Origin: Paracoccaceae bacterium
Lineage (GTDB): Bacteria > Pseudomonadota > Alphaproteobacteria > Rhodobacterales > Rhodobacteraceae
Length of the DNA stretch: 64,000 nucleotides
Assembly (NCBI GenBank): GCA_015487165.1
Contig: WFQE01000022.1
Coordinates: 1-64,000 of the forward strand
Direction: 5' to 3'
Shown here: piece after piece, positions 26,180 to 35,001 of the stretch
How positions within the stretch are numbered: the first letter of the stretch is position 1
Layout of the letters: each line of letters opens with the position of its first letter
Notes under the pieces: model-generated
Databases searched by the model: none
Told to the model about the DNA's origin: nothing
Seen by the model: the letters and a program-made list of their open reading frames with translations, nothing else
Translations under genes and position numbers: made by a program

Positions 26180-26572
26180 TTACCTCTTCAGAAGTGACAG
26201 CGCATCGCGGGCCATTTGCCTGGCCTGATCGAACATGCGCATGTTGGCCTCGTAGCTGCGCTGCGTTTCTCGCGCGTCAGCTATTTCGATGATGAGATTG
26301 ACGTTGGATCCCTCGAAATACCCGCTTGAGTCCGCCAGCGGATGCGAGGGGTCATATATCTTTCGCAGCGGCGACGGGTCCAATGCGGGTGTGCCGGCCC
26401 TCACCGTCGCAAGAGATGTTTCGGGATCGAAGCTTTGCCCGAAGGTCACGGTTTTTCGCCTGTATCCGGGCGTATCGGCATTTGCGATGTTTTCCGCGGC
26501 CAGACGCAGGCGCAACGATTGCGCCGTCATGCCGCTGGCCGAAACGGCCATGGATTTTTCGAGACTGTTCAT
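26180..26572 (-). CDS. flgC: proximal rod protein FlgC
   Basis: A 130-residue rod protein with the N-terminal KSMAVSASGMTAQSLRLRLA, followed by AENIANADTPGYRRKTVTFG, and the C-terminal domain SNVNLIIEIADARETQRSYE. It starts nine bases after flgB in the standard flgB-flgC-fliE order. Confidence 0.94.
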   Translation of the reverse strand: MNSLEKSMAVSASGMTAQSLRLRLAAENIANADTPGYRRKTVTFGQSFDPETSLATVRAGTPALDPSPLRKIYDPSHPLADSSGYFEGSNVNLIIEIADARETQRSYEANMRMFDQARQMARDALSLLKR

Positions 26573-26581
26573 GGTGTTCCG

Positions 26582-26968
26582 CTACCGCCCAAGGCTGGCC
26601 CTCAGAATTTCAAGTGATTTGAAATAGATGCCCAGCGCCATATCGTAGTCTTGCCGTGTTTCGGCGGCTTTGGTCATCTCGTGTTCAAGGGAAACATTGT
26701 TGCCGTTTGGCGATGCCTCCAGCCCGCTTTCGCGGATGACTTCATGCACGAAATCCTGATTGGCCGAGGCGATATGGTCTGGACGGGTGGTTCGCAGAGA
26801 AAGCGGCGCCTCACCTTGAGAGAACACCTGCGCAAAGGGCGGAATGTCGCGGGTCTTGTAGGCGGGCGTATCCGCGTTGGCGATATTTTCGGCTATGAGC
26901 GCGTGCCTTTGATCGGCGTATCTGGCCATTTGCTGTGCCGTGGACAGAATGTCGAGACTGATACTCAT
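26582..26968 (-). CDS. flgB: proximal rod protein FlgB
   Basis: A 128-residue rod protein with ALIAENIANADTPAYKTRDI near residue 23 and a C-terminal helix (MTKAAETRQDYDMALGIYFK). First gene of the leftward operon flgB-flgC-fliE-fliQ-flgF-flgG-flgA-flgH-fliL2. It diverges from fliI across an 86-base gap that must hold both promoters; a TTAACC half-site occurs at 27002-27007. Confidence 0.93.
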   Translation of the reverse strand: MSISLDILSTAQQMARYADQRHALIAENIANADTPAYKTRDIPPFAQVFSQGEAPLSLRTTRPDHIASANQDFVHEVIRESGLEASPNGNNVSLEHEMTKAAETRQDYDMALGIYFKSLEILRASLGR

Positions 26969-27040
26969 GAGGGCTTCTCCCTGGTCCGTGTAAAGACGGG
27001 CTTAACCCTGATTTCTTTAGAAAAGGTAAGCAGTGGATCA

Positions 27041-27047
27041 GAGGAGG
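27041..27047 (+). promoter_or_regulatory. ribosome binding site fixing the TTG start of fliI
   Basis: GAGGAGG, a near-perfect Shine-Dalgarno sequence, ends seven bases before a TTG at 27055. No in-frame ATG or GTG lies closer, so it supports initiation at TTG. Confidence 0.6.
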
Positions 27048-27054
27048 ATTCGCC

Positions 27055-28389
27055 TTGGGCGATGTTTTCGCGCCGCTTTTTGCGGGTTTGAAAAGGATAT
27101 CGGCGGTCAAGCCGCTTGGCCGGGTTGTCGGTTCGCGCAGCGGCACGATTCTGGTCGAGGGTCTGTCCGGCAGCTGCAAGCTGGGCGACGGGGTTGTGGT
27201 TCGGCCCAGCACAGGGCAGGCCATTCCTGGCGAGGTTCTGCGCCTTGAGCGCGACCATGTTGCCGTTCTGTTGTCGTCTGATGCGCGCGGCATCGCGCTG
27301 GGCGACAGGGTCGTGCGGCAAACCGATCAGTTTCTGTATCCGCATGAAAGCTGGATCGGCAGGATAATGGATTCACGCGCCCGGCCCCTTGATGGAAAGG
27401 AACTTTTGACCGGCGCGCGCGCATATGCCTGCCAGGCCCCCCCTCCGGCGGCGGCCGAGCGCCGTGCATTCGGCCCGCGGCTTGAAACGCGGCAGGGCCT
27501 GTTCAATACCATCCTGCCCATCGTGCAGGGGCAACGCATCGGCCTGTTTGCCGGCTCGGGCGTGGGCAAGACCACGTTGATCGGCCGGTTTGCCCGCGAT
27601 ATCGAGGCAGATGTTACCGTCATTGCGCTGGTGGGTGAACGCGGGCGCGAGCTGCGCGACTTTACCGAAAAAGTGCTGGGCCAGGCCGGGTTGCGGCGTT
27701 CCGTGGTGGTGGTCGAGACCTCGGACAAGTCGCCACTTGATAAACGCCGGGCTGCCTGGAGCGCGGTCAGCATCGCCGAATATTTTCGGGATCAAGGCAA
27801 GCAGGTGCTTTTCATTCTTGATTCCGTCACCCGCTTTGCCGAGGCGCATCGTGAAATCGCCCTCTTGTCGGGCGAACCGGCCACCATGCGGGGGTTTCCC
27901 CCCTCGACCTCGCAGTTGATCATGTCGTTATGTGAACGAACCGGGCCTGGTGCCGGCGGCGGCGGTGATATCACGGCGATATTTTCGGTTCTGGTCGCCG
28001 GCTCTGACATGGAAGAGCCGCTGGCCGATATTGTTCGCGGTGTGCTTGACGGGCATGTGGTTCTTGACCGAACCATCGCCGAAAGGGGGCGGTTTCCGGC
28101 GGTTGATGTGCTGCGCTCGGTATCGCGAAGCCTGCCAGAGGCCGCCAGCGACGGGGAAAACCTGTTGATCCAGAAGGCCCGGAAGGTTCTTGGCACATAT
28201 GAATCTGCGCAGTTGATGATACGTTCGGGCCTGTATGCCGTCGGAAGCGATCCCGAGATCGACAAGGCGATCGAAATCTGGCCGAAACTCGAGGAGTTCT
28301 TTGCCGAATCACAGGGGCTTGATACGGCGGCAAGCTTTGCACGGCTGGCCGAATGTCTGGAATGTTCCGAACAGAAGGATGACATGTAA
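27055..28389 (+). CDS. fliI: flagellum-specific export ATPase FliI
   Basis: FliI is the F1-beta-like ATPase of flagellar export. The 444-residue protein has a Walker A motif GSGVGKTT at about residues 167-174 and a Walker B-type LFILDSVTRFAEAHREIALL. The family signature PPSTSQLIMSLCERTGPGAG and a C-terminal chaperone-binding domain follow. Translation probably begins at TTG, given the strong GAGGAGG upstream. It diverges from flgB and is followed by a converging histidine kinase gene 11 bases later. Confidence 0.95.
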   Translation: MGDVFAPLFAGLKRISAVKPLGRVVGSRSGTILVEGLSGSCKLGDGVVVRPSTGQAIPGEVLRLERDHVAVLLSSDARGIALGDRVVRQTDQFLYPHESWIGRIMDSRARPLDGKELLTGARAYACQAPPPAAAERRAFGPRLETRQGLFNTILPIVQGQRIGLFAGSGVGKTTLIGRFARDIEADVTVIALVGERGRELRDFTEKVLGQAGLRRSVVVVETSDKSPLDKRRAAWSAVSIAEYFRDQGKQVLFILDSVTRFAEAHREIALLSGEPATMRGFPPSTSQLIMSLCERTGPGAGGGGDITAIFSVLVAGSDMEEPLADIVRGVLDGHVVLDRTIAERGRFPAVDVLRSVSRSLPEAASDGENLLIQKARKVLGTYESAQLMIRSGLYAVGSDPEIDKAIEIWPKLEEFFAESQGLDTAASFARLAECLECSEQKDDM

Positions 28390-28400
28390 ACCGGCCGTGG

Positions 28401-29861
28401 TCAGGTGCGCCGGATCTTCAGAATCGCCCTGGTCCCCTTGGCCCAGGATTCGAATTCCAGCGCCCCACCATGTTGCAGCGCGATTGTCGAGACGATCGTC
28501 AGGCCCAGGCCGGACCCTTTTACAAAGCTGGCGTTTTCGCCGCGCACAAAGGGGGCGATCAGGCGGGGCAAGGCGTCGTCGGGCATGGCGCCGCCTTCGT
28601 CTTCTATGATGATCGAGGCGGTCATTGAATCGGCCTTCAGGTAAACCGTGGCGCGGCGCCCGTATTTCAGTGCGTTGTCGATCAGGTTGTTGATCGCGCG
28701 TTCAAGCGACACCGGCCGCGCGGTTACCAGAATTCGCCGGGGGTCTTCGTCAGACAACGAAACCATTCCACCACCCCCAAAAACCGAGCGGGTGCGGTCA
28801 AGTTCGATCACCGGCGTTTCGCGCAGTGTCACGGGTTTTCCCGTGTCTTCGTAATCGGCAACGATCGAGGCAAGCAGCGCGGTCAGGGAAATTCGCCGCG
28901 GCTCTTCGGCGTTCATTTCCGACCGGGTATAGGTCAGCACGCTTTCGATCATGCCGGTCATCTGGTCGATATCGGCGTTGAGGCGTGCGCGCAGTTCTTC
29001 GTCTTCGATCAGCGCCGAGCGCAGGCGCAACCGTGTCGCGGGTGTGCCCAGGTCGTGGCTGACGCCCGACAGCACCAGCGCGCGTTTTTCAAGCCTGTCC
29101 TGTTCGACCGACACATATTCATTCAACGCGCGCGCAATGTCGCGCAGTTCGTCGGGGCCGGTTTCCTTGAATTCCAGTTTCCCGCCAAAGCTGCCACGGC
29201 TTGCCAGGGTTTCGGCAAAATTCCTGAACCGGGAAGATGTGTCCGCAATCCGGGCAAGAACAAAGATCATGCCGCCGACCAGCACCGCCAGCGCAACAAG
29301 ACGCATGTCCGTGGGCGCGGCAGAGCAGCCCCAGATGCCGGGGCCTTCGATCTTTTGCCACTTTCCTTGCTCGAAACGGGCGATCAGGATCGGGTCATCG
29401 CAATAACTGGCCATCAGCTTGACCAGCTCGCCCAGCTGTGCGGCGGGAGGAATCCCCCGCGTCGAGGGAAGGCGTGCAAGCGGATACCGCAGATTGCGTG
29501 AAACGACATGCAGCTGAAGCCGCTCGCCCGTCATCTGGGATTCCTGTCTGGAGATGATGGACATCGATGTCAGGAGGGCAGGCGATGGCAGGTCGGGAAA
29601 ATCCTGCACGCGCATGGTGGCACGCGTTGTTCCGGTGGGCTCTTCCATTGGGGTGATCGTTATTCCCGGCGGGGGCGGGCCGTCGCCGCCGAGCGACTGG
29701 TAAAGGAACAGCCCGGTTTCATAAGCCCGATCCAGATGCGCCCGCCAGGCCGCTTGCGACGACATCCATAGCCAGGCGGAAACCATGCCCGTCAACAGCG
29801 CCACGACTGCCCAGCTGATGGCACGAGCCCTGAGAGATGACAGGACACGCACCCTAATCAT
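28401..29861 (-). CDS. EnvZ-type sensor histidine kinase of the glucose-transport locus
   Basis: A 486-residue membrane kinase with helices at about 14-33 and 186-204, enclosing a periplasmic sensor domain of some 150 residues. A HAMP-like segment follows, then a HisKA box VSHDLGTPATRLRLR with phospho-acceptor His269, and an ATPase domain with NLIDNALKYG and GSGLGLTIVS. It overlaps the response regulator gene by eight bases. Its position beside a glucose-type ABC operon resembles the GtrS-GltR pair of pseudomonads, so sensing of a sugar or sugar acid is a reasonable inference, not shown directly. Confidence 0.88.
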   Translation of the reverse strand: MIRVRVLSSLRARAISWAVVALLTGMVSAWLWMSSQAAWRAHLDRAYETGLFLYQSLGGDGPPPPGITITPMEEPTGTTRATMRVQDFPDLPSPALLTSMSIISRQESQMTGERLQLHVVSRNLRYPLARLPSTRGIPPAAQLGELVKLMASYCDDPILIARFEQGKWQKIEGPGIWGCSAAPTDMRLVALAVLVGGMIFVLARIADTSSRFRNFAETLASRGSFGGKLEFKETGPDELRDIARALNEYVSVEQDRLEKRALVLSGVSHDLGTPATRLRLRSALIEDEELRARLNADIDQMTGMIESVLTYTRSEMNAEEPRRISLTALLASIVADYEDTGKPVTLRETPVIELDRTRSVFGGGGMVSLSDEDPRRILVTARPVSLERAINNLIDNALKYGRRATVYLKADSMTASIIIEDEGGAMPDDALPRLIAPFVRGENASFVKGSGLGLTIVSTIALQHGGALEFESWAKGTRAILKIRRT

Positions 29862-30594
29862 CCGAAACGGTTACATCGGTGGCAAGAACATAGCCGACGC
29901 CGCGTTCTGTTCGCAGGATCCGCGGAGCTTTTGGGTTGGCCTCGATCTTGGACCGCAAACGACCGACCAGAACATCTATGGCGCGGCTTTCGGCAACATC
30001 CAGGGCTGTGCCCGCCTCTCGGGTTATCACCAGCGCATCGGCGATTTCGACGCGGGTCAACGGAATGTGGGGGTTGGCGAGCAGAACCTTGAGCAAGCCG
30101 GTTTCACGCCGCGAAAGGGAAACCTGAAAACCCTGCGGTGACAGAACGATGTCTCGCTTGCCGTCATAGGTCCAGCCGGCAAAATGATAGGTTGCGGTAT
30201 TGCGCCGGTATCCCAGCGATGCAGACCGGTGGCCGCGCCGAAGAACCGCGCGCACCCTGGCCAGCAGCAGGTCGGGGTTGAAAGGCTTGGCGATATAATC
30301 GTCTGCACCGACTTCATATCCGGCCATGCGCTGGTGATCGGCGGACAGCGCCGATACCAGAATGATTGGCACGTCATGTTCCTTTCGCAGCGCAGCACAG
30401 ATTTCGACGCCGCTTTCGTCGCCCAGCATCACGTCAAGAAGGATGAGGTCGATGCGTCCATGCGAAAACAGGTTTTCGATTTCCGCGCGGCTGGCCCCCG
30501 TCAGAACCATGAAGCCGTTCTTGCGCAGAAATTCCGACATCATCCGGCACATCTCGGGGTCGTCATCAACGACCAGAAGTCTCGGAATCGGCAT
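29854..30594 (-). CDS. OmpR-family response regulator of the glucose-transport locus
   Basis: A 246-residue regulator: receiver domain with acidic pocket Asp10-Asp12 and phosphorylation site Asp54 (LILLDVMLGDESG), Lys near 104 (YIAKPFNPDLLLARVRAVLR), then a winged-helix DNA-binding domain (about 145-240, with VDVLVGRLRSKIEANPKAPR-like recognition region). The ATG at 30594 follows AGGGGAAAT. It is divergent from the ABC operon, and tandem half-sites lie between them. Confidence 0.9.
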   Translation of the reverse strand: MPIPRLLVVDDDPEMCRMMSEFLRKNGFMVLTGASRAEIENLFSHGRIDLILLDVMLGDESGVEICAALRKEHDVPIILVSALSADHQRMAGYEVGADDYIAKPFNPDLLLARVRAVLRRGHRSASLGYRRNTATYHFAGWTYDGKRDIVLSPQGFQVSLSRRETGLLKVLLANPHIPLTRVEIADALVITREAGTALDVAESRAIDVLVGRLRSKIEANPKAPRILRTERGVGYVLATDVTVSDD

Positions 30595-30634
30595 CGATAT
30601 TTCCCCTGCTGGCCCATGTGGCGACCTAGTGTTT

Positions 30635-30680
30635 GTAACACTGTGCAACAAAATCAATAGAATGGTAACAACATGTAACG
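30635..30680 (+). promoter_or_regulatory. tandem OmpR-type operator between response regulator and sugar ABC operon
   Basis: Two boxes each contain a pair of direct half-sites with 10-bp period: GTAACA (30635-30640) and GCAACA (30645-30650), then GTAACA (30665-30670) and GTAACG (30675-30680). The boxes are 30 bp apart, so all four half-sites fall on one face of the helix. Tandem direct half-sites of this period are typical of OmpR/PhoB-family binding. The adjacent regulator is the obvious candidate; no binding data exist here. Confidence 0.55.
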
Positions 30681-30800
30681 AACCGATCGAAAATTCGCGT
30701 CGATCACGGGTTTTGGCCGGCTGAAGCAATTGAACGCAAGCGATGATCAAGCCGAGGATACGCCAGCGTCGCCATGTCGTGCGACTGCAAGTGGGAGGAA

Positions 30801-32051
30801 ATGATGTTTACGAGAACTACGTTTGCGGCCGCGACTGCGGCTTTGCTCATGACTGGCTCGGCAGCGATGGCCGGACCGAAAGCCGAAGTCCTGCATTGGT
30901 GGACATCGGGCGGCGAGGCCAAGGCCGTTGCCGTTCTGCAAAAGGAATTTGCCGATAATGGCGGCGAATGGACAGACATGCCGGTTGCCGGTGGTGGTGG
31001 CGATGCCGCCATGACCGCGCTCAGGGCACGGGTGCTGTCGGGCAATCCGCCGACCGCCGTGCAGCTCAAGGGGCCGGCAATTCAGGAATGGTATGCCGAG
31101 GGCGTTCTTGCCGATATTTCCGATGTTGCCAAGGCCGAGGGCTGGGACAAGATCCTGCCGCCCGCCATTGCCAAGCACATGAAATGTGACGGCAAGTGGT
31201 GTGCGGCGCCGGTGAATGTCCACCGTGTTGACTGGATCTGGGCCAATGCCGACATCCTGAAGAAATACAATATCAAGATGCCGACGACCTGGGCCGAATT
31301 CAATGCCGCGGCCGACAAGCTCAAGGCCGCTGGCGTGACGCCGCTGGCCCATGGTGGTCAGGCCTGGCAGGACGCAACCGTGTTCGAGGCAATCGCCAAG
31401 GGCATTCTCGGGGCCGACGGTTTCCGCAAGGCGTTTGTCGAGCTTGATACCGCCACCCTGACCTCGGACAAGATGATCGCGGTCTTTGACCAGATGCGCA
31501 AGATGCGCGGCTATGTTGATGACAACTTTTCGGGTCGTGACTGGAACCTCGCAACGGCGATGGTCATGAACGGCGAGGCAGCCTTCCAGATCATGGGAGA
31601 CTGGGCAAAAGGCGAATTCATGGCCGCAGGCAAGGTGCCGGGCAAGGATTTCCTTTGCGGGGCAACCCCCGGTGGCGGGTTCCTGTATAATGTTGACAGC
31701 TTTGCCATGTTCAAGGTTGCCGGCGCAGACCGGCAGGCAGGGCAGAAACTGCTGGCCAAGCTGATCGTTGGCAAGAACTTCCAGAAGGTGTTCAACCTTT
31801 ACAAGGGCTCGATCCCTGTGCGGACCGATGTATCGCTGGATGATTTTGACGTCTGCGCACACAAGTCCGCTGCCGACATGGCCGCAGCCAGCGCCGATGG
31901 CTCGCTTCTGCCCAGCTATGCCCACGGCATGGCTCTGCGCAGCGCGCAGTCGGGTGCGATCACCGATGTGGTGACTGCGTTCTTCAACTCGGACATGTCC
32001 TCGGCCGATGCGGTCAAGGCACTGGCCAAGGCCGTCAAGAACAGCCTGTAA
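30801..32051 (+). CDS. sugar ABC transporter substrate-binding protein (glucose type)
   Basis: A 416-residue periplasmic protein with a Sec signal peptide (about 1-23, SAAMAG). The mature start EVLHWWTSGGEAKAVAVLQK, together with GGGGDAAMTALRARVLSGNP, is characteristic of the glucose/mannose binding proteins of CUT1 transporters (GtsA-like). Two pairs of Cys occur in the mature chain. GGGAGGAA precedes a double ATG at 30801/30804. The operon continues with two permeases, an ATPase and glucokinase, which points to glucose as the substrate. Confidence 0.88.
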   Translation: MMFTRTTFAAATAALLMTGSAAMAGPKAEVLHWWTSGGEAKAVAVLQKEFADNGGEWTDMPVAGGGGDAAMTALRARVLSGNPPTAVQLKGPAIQEWYAEGVLADISDVAKAEGWDKILPPAIAKHMKCDGKWCAAPVNVHRVDWIWANADILKKYNIKMPTTWAEFNAAADKLKAAGVTPLAHGGQAWQDATVFEAIAKGILGADGFRKAFVELDTATLTSDKMIAVFDQMRKMRGYVDDNFSGRDWNLATAMVMNGEAAFQIMGDWAKGEFMAAGKVPGKDFLCGATPGGGFLYNVDSFAMFKVAGADRQAGQKLLAKLIVGKNFQKVFNLYKGSIPVRTDVSLDDFDVCAHKSAADMAAASADGSLLPSYAHGMALRSAQSGAITDVVTAFFNSDMSSADAVKALAKAVKNSL

Positions 32052-32062
32052 GGCAGGAAACC

Positions 32063-32091
32063 TCTCTCCGGCGTCACGGGCGCCGGAGAGA
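32063..32091 (+). terminator. stem-loop between binding protein and permease genes
   Basis: TCTCTCCGGCG (32063-32073) pairs perfectly with CGCCGGAGAGA (32081-32091) across a seven-base loop. Such stems after binding-protein genes protect the upstream mRNA or partly terminate, giving more binding protein than permease. No T-tract follows, so partial effect is more likely than full termination. Confidence 0.6.
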
Positions 32092-32112
32092 AACATTCAG
32101 GGAATGAAAATC

Positions 32113-32982
32113 ATGGCATGGCTGGAAAAACACGTCCCGAAGATGGTTCTGGCACCGTCTTTCGCGGTTATCCTGTTTTTCGTCTATGGTTTCATCGGCT
32201 GGACGGCATGGGTTTCGCTGACGCGTTCGCGCCTGTTGCCGCGGTACGATATTGTCGGCTTTATCCAGTATCAGCGGCTGTTTGATTCCCCTCGCTGGGA
32301 TACGGCGATTTCCAACCTTTTCATCTTTGGGTTTCTTTTCATCGTGATTTCGATGTTCCTGGGGCTTTTTCTGGCGATCCTGCTGGATCAGAAAATCCGT
32401 ACCGAGGGCATGTTGCGCACGATCTATCTTTACCCCATGGCGCTGTCGCTGATCGTGACCGGGACCGCTTGGAAGTGGATCCTTAACCCAGGCCTTGGCA
32501 TCGAGGCGGTGGTGCGCGGCTGGGGCTTTGAAAACTTTCGCTTCGATTGGCTGATAAATCCGGATTATGCCATTTACACAATCGTGATCGCGGGCGTCTG
32601 GCAGGCATCCGGCTTTGTCATGGCGCTGTTTCTTGCGGGCCTCAGATCCGTTGATGACGAGATCATCAAGGCCGCCCAGGTTGATGGTATTCCGACCCTG
32701 CGCATCTATTCGGCCATCATCATTCCATCCATGGCGCCGATCTTTCTTTCGGCTTTCATCGTGCTGGCGCATCTCGCGATCAAGAGCTTTGACCTGGTGA
32801 TTGCCCTGACCGGCGGCGGTCCGGGCTATGCCACGGATCTGCCGGCCACCTACATGTATGCCCTGGCGTTTTCACGCGGGGATATCGGGCAGGCGGCAAG
32901 CTCGGCCATGGTCATGATGATGGTCGTCTTTGCGATTGTCGTTCCCTACCTGTATTCCGAGCTGAGGGCCAAAAATGACTGA
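32113..32982 (+). CDS. sugar ABC transporter permease 1
   Basis: A 289-residue MalF-type inner-membrane permease with about six helices. The cytoplasmic EAA loop, which docks the ATPase, reads EIIKAAQVDGIPTLRIYSAI near residue 180. ATG 32113 is preferred because AGGGA lies about nine bases upstream; an in-frame ATG at 32104 is almost on top of that site. It overlaps the second permease gene by eight bases. Confidence 0.88.
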   Translation: MAWLEKHVPKMVLAPSFAVILFFVYGFIGWTAWVSLTRSRLLPRYDIVGFIQYQRLFDSPRWDTAISNLFIFGFLFIVISMFLGLFLAILLDQKIRTEGMLRTIYLYPMALSLIVTGTAWKWILNPGLGIEAVVRGWGFENFRFDWLINPDYAIYTIVIAGVWQASGFVMALFLAGLRSVDDEIIKAAQVDGIPTLRIYSAIIIPSMAPIFLSAFIVLAHLAIKSFDLVIALTGGGPGYATDLPATYMYALAFSRGDIGQAASSAMVMMMVVFAIVVPYLYSELRAKND

Positions 32983-33874
32983 TATCACATCGGAAAACAC
33001 GGGCCGGCCCTTGGCACATGCGGTGCGAAACATCCTGTTGCGATGGCTGTTGCTGGCGTTGCTGGGGCTTTTTGCGCTGTATTACCTGATGCCCCTGTTC
33101 GTGATGCTCACGACCTCGCTCAAGTCGCTTGAAGAAATCCGCACCGGATCACTGGTGGCGTTGCCGCGCGAGGTGACATTCGATGCCTGGGCCAAGGCCT
33201 GGTCGGGTGCCTGCACCGGTATTCAGTGCGAAGGCGTGCGACCGTTTTTCTGGAATTCGATATTGCTGGCGGTGCCAGCGGTGTTTCTGTCCACCCTGTT
33301 CGGGGCGGTAAATGGCTATGTGATCGCCCATTGGCGGTTTCGGGGGTCGAACCTGATCTTTTCGCTGATGCTGTTCGGGTGCTTCATTCCTTTCCAGGTC
33401 GTGTTGTTGCCCATGGCTCGCGTGCTGGGGATCATGGGGCTTGCGGGCACCATTCCCGGCCTGATCTTCGTGCATGTGGTTTACGGGCTTGGATTCACCA
33501 CGCTGTTTTTCCGCAACTACTATGTGACGATCCCGCAAGAGCTTGTCAAAGCTGCCAAAATCGATGGCGCGGGATTTTTCAGAATTTTCTGGTCGATCTT
33601 TCTTCCGTTGAGCTTGCCCATCGTGGTGGTCACGGTCATCTGGCAGTTCACCCAGATCTGGAACGACTTTCTTTTTGGTGTTTCCTTCAGCCAGTCGGGC
33701 ACGCAGCCCGTGACGGTTGCGCTGAACAACATCGTCAATTCAACGACCGGTGTGAAGGAATACAATGTGGATATGGCCGCGGCGATCATTGCCGCTTTGC
33801 CGACCATGCTGGTTTACGTGATCGCTGGAAAATACTTCATCCGCGGGCTCACCGCCGGCTCTGTGAAAGGGTAA
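32975..33874 (+). CDS. sugar ABC transporter permease 2
   Basis: A 299-residue MalG-type permease with six helices and the EAA loop ELVKAAKIDGAGFFRIFWSI (about 188-207). It partners with the preceding permease and is followed three bases later by the ATPase gene. Similarity in layout to GtsC-type glucose permeases fits the rest of the operon. Confidence 0.88.
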   Translation: MTDITSENTGRPLAHAVRNILLRWLLLALLGLFALYYLMPLFVMLTTSLKSLEEIRTGSLVALPREVTFDAWAKAWSGACTGIQCEGVRPFFWNSILLAVPAVFLSTLFGAVNGYVIAHWRFRGSNLIFSLMLFGCFIPFQVVLLPMARVLGIMGLAGTIPGLIFVHVVYGLGFTTLFFRNYYVTIPQELVKAAKIDGAGFFRIFWSIFLPLSLPIVVVTVIWQFTQIWNDFLFGVSFSQSGTQPVTVALNNIVNSTTGVKEYNVDMAAAIIAALPTMLVYVIAGKYFIRGLTAGSVKG

Positions 33875-33877
33875 GAC

Positions 33878-34975
33878 ATGGCGCACATCCTCGAAGTGAG
33901 AAACCTCGTCAAGAATTACGGGTCGGTGGAAATCCTCAAGGATATCAACGTCTCGATCGAATCTGGCGAGTTTCTGGTTCTGGTCGGCCCATCAGGCTGC
34001 GGGAAATCCACATTGCTGAACTGCATTGCCGGGCTGGAGCCTATCAATGCAGGTGAAATCATCATTGCCGGGCGCAACATGAAGGGTGTGTCGCCCAAGG
34101 ACCGTGACATTGCCATGGTGTTTCAGTCTTACGCGCTTTACCCGACGATGACCGTTGCCCGAAACATCACCTTTGGCATGAAGGTGCGGGGGGTGGATGC
34201 TGCCACCCAGCAGGCCAAGCTGGCCGAGGTGGCCCGCCAGCTGCAGATCGAACCGCTGCTGAATCGACGGCCGGGGCAATTGTCGGGTGGCCAGCGTCAG
34301 CGGGTTGCCATGGGGCGGGCGCTTGTCCGCGACCCCAAGTTGTTTCTGTTTGACGAACCGCTTTCAAATCTCGATGCCAAGCTGCGGGTCGAGATGAGGA
34401 TCGAGATCAAGAGGTTGCATCAGGATCTTGGGGCTTCGATGGTTTACGTCACCCATGATCAGATCGAAGCGATGACGCTTGCGACAAAGATCGTGGTGAT
34501 GAAGGATGGGCAGGTTCAGCAGATCGGCACACCCTCGGAAATCTATAATCGGCCGGCCAATTTGTTTGTTGCCGATTTCATGGGCTCTCCGGCAATGAAC
34601 CTGCTTCCGGCGCGGACGATCCGCAACGGTTCGGGCACACAGATCGAAATCGCCCGCGACGGCGAAGAACCGCTGATCCTGCGCGATCACTGGAGCCCGG
34701 ACCTGCCTGAAAAGGTGATCATGGGCCTGCGTCCCGAAGACATCGCCGAAGCCGGGTATCGCAGTGGCGAAAAGGTGCAGACCGCGACATGCAAGGTTGA
34801 ACTGGTGGAGTTGGCCGGTGCCGATACCTATGTGGTTTCTCGCCTTGGCGGCAAGGAGGTCACCGCGCGTTTCCATGCCGAAACCCAGGCGCGTCCGGGG
34901 CAGTCGCTGGAATTCGCGTTCGATCTTGCCAAGGTGTCCTATTTCGATCCCGATACAGGGCAACGTCTGAACTGA
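33878..34975 (+). CDS. sugar ABC transporter ATP-binding protein (MalK/GtsD type)
   Basis: A 365-residue ATPase with Walker A GPSGCGKST (about 37-45), signature LSGGQRQRVAMGRALV, Walker B LFLFDEPLSNLDAKLR and His-loop VTHDQIEAMTL. A C-terminal TOBE/regulatory domain (about 240-365) follows, as in MalK-type subunits of CUT1 sugar transporters. It energises the two permeases encoded just upstream. Confidence 0.92.
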   Translation: MAHILEVRNLVKNYGSVEILKDINVSIESGEFLVLVGPSGCGKSTLLNCIAGLEPINAGEIIIAGRNMKGVSPKDRDIAMVFQSYALYPTMTVARNITFGMKVRGVDAATQQAKLAEVARQLQIEPLLNRRPGQLSGGQRQRVAMGRALVRDPKLFLFDEPLSNLDAKLRVEMRIEIKRLHQDLGASMVYVTHDQIEAMTLATKIVVMKDGQVQQIGTPSEIYNRPANLFVADFMGSPAMNLLPARTIRNGSGTQIEIARDGEEPLILRDHWSPDLPEKVIMGLRPEDIAEAGYRSGEKVQTATCKVELVELAGADTYVVSRLGGKEVTARFHAETQARPGQSLEFAFDLAKVSYFDPDTGQRLN

Positions 34976-35001
34976 AGCGGCCCAGGGAATGCGGTTATCT
35001 G

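Noticed and set aside
27002-27020. CtrA site in the flgB-fliI gap
   Set aside because: A TTAACC half-site and a TTAG are present, but their spacing is 11 bases instead of 7, so only a half-site remains.
30747-32096. A 449-residue minus-strand open frame over the sugar-binding protein gene
   Set aside because: Same mirror effect; the plus strand has signal peptide, ribosome site and family motifs.
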